A DNA stretch of 64,000 bases, taken from contig NZ_JAVFVT010000015.1 of assembly GCF_030929555.1 (NCBI RefSeq), positions 1 to 64,000 of the forward strand, written 5' to 3'. How positions within the stretch are numbered: the first letter of the stretch is position 1; the number at the start of each line of letters is the position of its first letter. Positions 61,597-64,000 of this stretch are shown here, in pieces. Both the position numbers and the translations under genes were made by a program. Origin of the DNA: Paenibacillus sp. LHD-117. Lineage in GTDB: Bacteria > Bacillota > Bacilli > Paenibacillales > Paenibacillaceae. The notes under the pieces were generated by a model, which saw only the letters and a program-made list of their open reading frames with translations, searched no databases and was not told where the DNA came from.

Positions 61597-62854
61597 TCAT
61601 TCCTGCCCCGGATTCTCAATGCAACCCATGAACAGCATTGTACCGGTCGAACCGTCTTCGATCGTGAAAAAGAACGGCCTGTTTACGTCCATGGTGAAGC
61701 GTTGAGCAGCCGACTCCTCTTTCATTTCCACTGATGTAACCGCAGCCGCTTCCGTCCCTCGCTCATTAACTTCGATAAATGTTTTGTGCTGTACATTACT
61801 GATATAAAGATTTGGCGGAATCGGCGCCATGTTTCCGAAGTTTGCCCGTTCTGAGTCAAAAGCGGCTTCCATCCCCAAAACTTTTAACGCATCGTTCAAT
61901 GAGATGGAATACTCCGACTTAAATCGCGGCATGCGGAGTTCTCCATCTTCAAAATGGAACCCCTTTGTCAATTGATCGGGATTCGAGAGCAATACGGACA
62001 TCATTTTATCGAGATCGGGGCTTTCCGCCGTCGGCAAGTAAATCACCATCCGTATATTCCCTTTGCCGTACGGTATGCGAACGGCCTGGTACCCTTCTCC
62101 TGCTTTATACTCAAACTCACCTGATTGACTCATCATGGGAACTTGAATCATCGACCCGTCCGGCTTGACAAATTCGCCATCGGAAGTCGCGTTTTCTTGG
62201 AACGGACGCGCCCATTCCCCTTTAAAGTAGATTGCGTTTATTAGGTACAGAACCGTCGATGAATCGATTGGTTCCTTCTACGATCTTCTCGATCTTTCCA
62301 TTCGTTTTTCCCTGCACCCATTGGTTGATTTGATCCGGTGTTCCTGGTGCGGTCAGGTCTAGCGACGTCACTTCGGCGTCGTAATAAGTGAAGTTGTTGT
62401 CAAGGAATGTTTTGTGAAATTCTTTCCCCTCTTTAGCCCACAGTGAATTCGCGATGCTTAACACGACGCTCGGATCCGCATGTTCAAGTACGTATTTCAG
62501 CACTTCGTTTCCCATGTTGATGTCTTGGAGTGTCAGTCCTGTTATACCCAGCACATTTTCCATCGCCTTCTTGGTCTCAGCGTCCGCACCGTTATAAGTC
62601 ATGGCTAATGCGGTCTCAATGCTCAAAGGTGAAATAACCTTATTGCCGTTTCGCTTTTCCGATTTCAGCAACTCTTGATATAACCTCAGCCCGAATTTAT
62701 TATTCGCTTGCACAATTCTTTCGTCCACATCATTTGTCGTATACGATGGGGTTGATGGAGCTGGAGTTGCCGCCTTTTTCATTCCGGACATCCCTCCGCA
62801 CCCAGTAACCGTCAATATAGCTGCGATGCAGCTGATGGTAAGCCATTTTTTCAT
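61597..62854 (-). pseudogene. Serpin family lipoprotein with frameshift
   Basis: The N-terminal part (62854 to about 62250) has a lipobox (TVTGCGG, Cys about 19) and serpin helices (NKVISPLSIETALAMTYNGA). The C-terminal part continues in another frame (TVLYLINAIYFKGEWARPFQ to GCIENPGQE). The change is near 62250, and the first frame stops at 62222. The hinge of the reactive loop, VNERGTEAAAVTSVEM, has the small residues typical of inhibitory serpins. Corrected, the protein is about 418 residues, the normal size. Confidence 0.82.
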
Positions 62855-62925
62855 AAAAATCCCCCAGAAGAATTTATCATCCTGGACGAGTGATAATAGC
62901 GATTTGTTGCAACCCTATTTCGATT

Positions 62926-63026
62926 GCAGGAATTCGAGTACAATCGTACTCGGTTACGGAAACTTGAGCGCCGAGAAGATCGAAGAGGGCATTCGGAGGG
63001 TCCAGAAGTTTGTGGCTTCGCATTAG
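62926..63026 (+). pseudogene. C-terminal remnant of a MocR-type aminotransferase regulator
   Basis: An open stretch STIVLGYGNLSAEKIEEGIR then RVQKFVASH and a stop resembles the last 30 or so residues of PLP-dependent MocR/GntR proteins (LGY..LS...I.EG...L). Nothing upstream belongs to that family, so it is a relic. Confidence 0.45.
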
Positions 63027-63319
63027 AATAAGCTAAGAAATGCAGGGAGTACTATTAACAAAATAGAGCCGGAAAGAAGTAGTTGGGTTTCCCCTCTCGA
63101 AAGTTTTTCTCTACCCTTTCCCTTGTACCATCCACTGAATTGAAATTTATTTCTATATAACACGAAAATCAGAATGAAAATACCAAACGTCGTAAGCCAG
63201 CCATGTTCATCCATGTTAATACCGATTGCTAAGTATATTGTTCTAATTAAATATCCCAACAATCCCCCAAGAAGTGCGACTATTATAATAATACGCATCA
63301 ATTCAAGTATAACCCTCAA
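63023..63319 (-). CDS. Small membrane protein
   Basis: 98 residues with three hydrophobic helices (IIIIVALLGGLLGYLI, WLTTFGIFILIFVLY, LLLSGSILLIVLPAFLSLF) and a basic loop GWYKGKGREKLSRG. The TTG near 63319 is favoured because GGAGGAG is 5 bases upstream; the frame itself is open 16 codons further. No family was recognised. Confidence 0.55.
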   Translation of the reverse strand: MRVILELMRIIIIVALLGGLLGYLIRTIYLAIGINMDEHGWLTTFGIFILIFVLYRNKFQFSGWYKGKGREKLSRGETQLLLSGSILLIVLPAFLSLF

Positions 63320-63380
63320 CCTATCTCCTCCATATGATTCAGCTACCCTTACCCCTGTACGTTCCAATTACTTGGAAAGT

Positions 63381-63478
63381 TGCACTAAACTGCTCGTTTA
63401 CTTCAAAGAATAACGGCAGCCGATCGCGTAGTCGGCTGCCGTTATGTCGTGTTGGATCTATCGTTCTCCTTTAATTTA
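63381..63478 (-). repeat. Dispersed hairpin repeat, copy B
   Basis: Left flank CTGCTCGTTTACTTCAAAGA, a 12-bp stem AACGGCAGCCGA/TCGGCTGCCGTT (63412-63423 with 63432-63443), and tail GTCGTGTTGGATCTATCGTT. It is the best preserved copy with copy A and lies past the 3' end of the MarR gene. Confidence 0.75.
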
Positions 63479-63505
63479 ACAATATATAGTGAATTATCAG
63501 TTGCA

Positions 63506-64000
63506 TTAATCATTATGTTTTTTTTCGATGTAATGTTCACATGAATCAAAATTAGAAACCATCTTGTGTACCAGCTTGAGGAAAAGAGATTTTTCTTCTT
63601 CTGAAAGTCCGTTAGTGGTATTCTTTTCAAGTCTTTCCCAAGCCTTTAAAACCACCCCTTGCAAATCTTGACCTGCTTCTGTTAAGGATACGATCGTCAC
63701 TCGTTTATCTTCTTGTGATTGGCTACGAGTAACAAGGCCTGCTTCTTCTAGTCGACGAACGGATTTGGCGACTGTGGAATGGTCATGACGAAACGTTTTT
63801 CCTAAAGAATTTTGCGATTGATGATCTTTGTTCCACAATTGCATTAACATAAGCTCTTGCCCAGGAAACAATCCCAATGATCGAAGTAAATTAGCGGCTT
63901 CTGTACGATGTGAACGTATAAGAGCAAGAATGGCGTTATTTACAGGGAAATCAAGAAAGTTCAGCGCTACTTGGCATTCTTTTAATTCCTGCTTATTTTC
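63506..64000 (-). CDS. MarR family transcriptional regulator, 5' end beyond the window
   Basis: At least 164 codons, open to the window edge. The winged helix is FRHDHSTVAKSVRRLEEAGL with the wing SQSQEDKRVTIVSLTEAG. The N-terminal helix with RSHRTEAANLLRSLGLFPGQ is also in frame, which shows the start lies further upstream than any codon near 63877. Its target is unknown. Confidence 0.85.
   Translation of the reverse strand, partial: ENKQELKECQVALNFLDFPVNNAILALIRSHRTEAANLLRSLGLFPGQELMLMQLWNKDHQSQNSLGKTFRHDHSTVAKSVRRLEEAGLVTRSQSQEDKRVTIVSLTEAGQDLQGVVLKAWERLEKNTTNGLSEEEKSLFLKLVHKMVSNFDSCEHYIEKKHND

Overview
The window looks like a chromosomal piece of a Paenibacillus-type member of the Bacillota. 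The grounds are moderate GC with AT-rich islands, strong GGAGG ribosome binding sites with frequent GTG and TTG starts, YesM/YesN two-component systems beside sugar ABC transporters, an LplA/LplB/LplC-type transporter, malate:quinone oxidoreductase and an IDEAL-domain protein. No rRNA, tRNA or CRISPR array was seen.

Layout. 0-4 kb: the edge of an IS3-type element, DinB protein, papain-like hydrolase, CdsA-like membrane enzyme, stalk-domain secreted protein and TerB protein. 4-19.3 kb: detoxification and efflux genes with their regulators. These are TetR/MFS; LysR with a divergent, twice frameshifted MFS gene and a quinone oxidoreductase; glycerate kinase; IDEAL protein; a compact aldo/keto reductase-MerR-MFS-alcohol dehydrogenase operon behind a textbook MerR promoter; MarR-ene reductase-SDR; and mqo. 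19.7-26 kb: a five-gene operon of sugar-binding protein, two permeases, YesM kinase and YesN regulator. 26.3-29.9 kb: a direct repeat of about 770 bp, carrying a sensor-like membrane protein, flanks an AT-rich EamA exporter/AraC pair. 30-35 kb: a second LysR/MFS pair, a truncated IS3-family element fused into a truncated acetyltransferase, and a phosphotransferase that seems to start at ATA. 35.2-41.3 kb: a membrane-bound AraC-type regulator and an Lpl-type sugar transporter. 41.4-49.6 kb: a ChvE/XylF-type sugar transporter (binding protein, double ATPase, permease), a membrane-anchored sugar-binding protein, YesM and YesN. 49.7-51.7 kb: a cytochrome P450 directly followed by three tandem copies of a gene for a short secreted peptide. 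52-64 kb: an AT-rich accessory region of small genes with many broken ones. It holds frameshifted hypothetical genes, a methyltransferase split cleanly by a TnpB element, a frameshifted lipoprotein serpin, gene remnants and copies of a dispersed hairpin repeat.

How the parts work together. Three sugar-uptake systems each have a dedicated sensor or regulator next door, and each has a hairpin just after the binding-protein gene, which probably raises expression of that gene over the permeases. The redox genes between 4 and 19 kb look like reactive-electrophile or drug responses under TetR, LysR, MerR and MarR control. The most novel-looking unit is the P450 with the triplicated secreted-peptide gene. 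Several single-base frameshifts may be real pseudogenes or sequencing errors, and sequence alone cannot decide.
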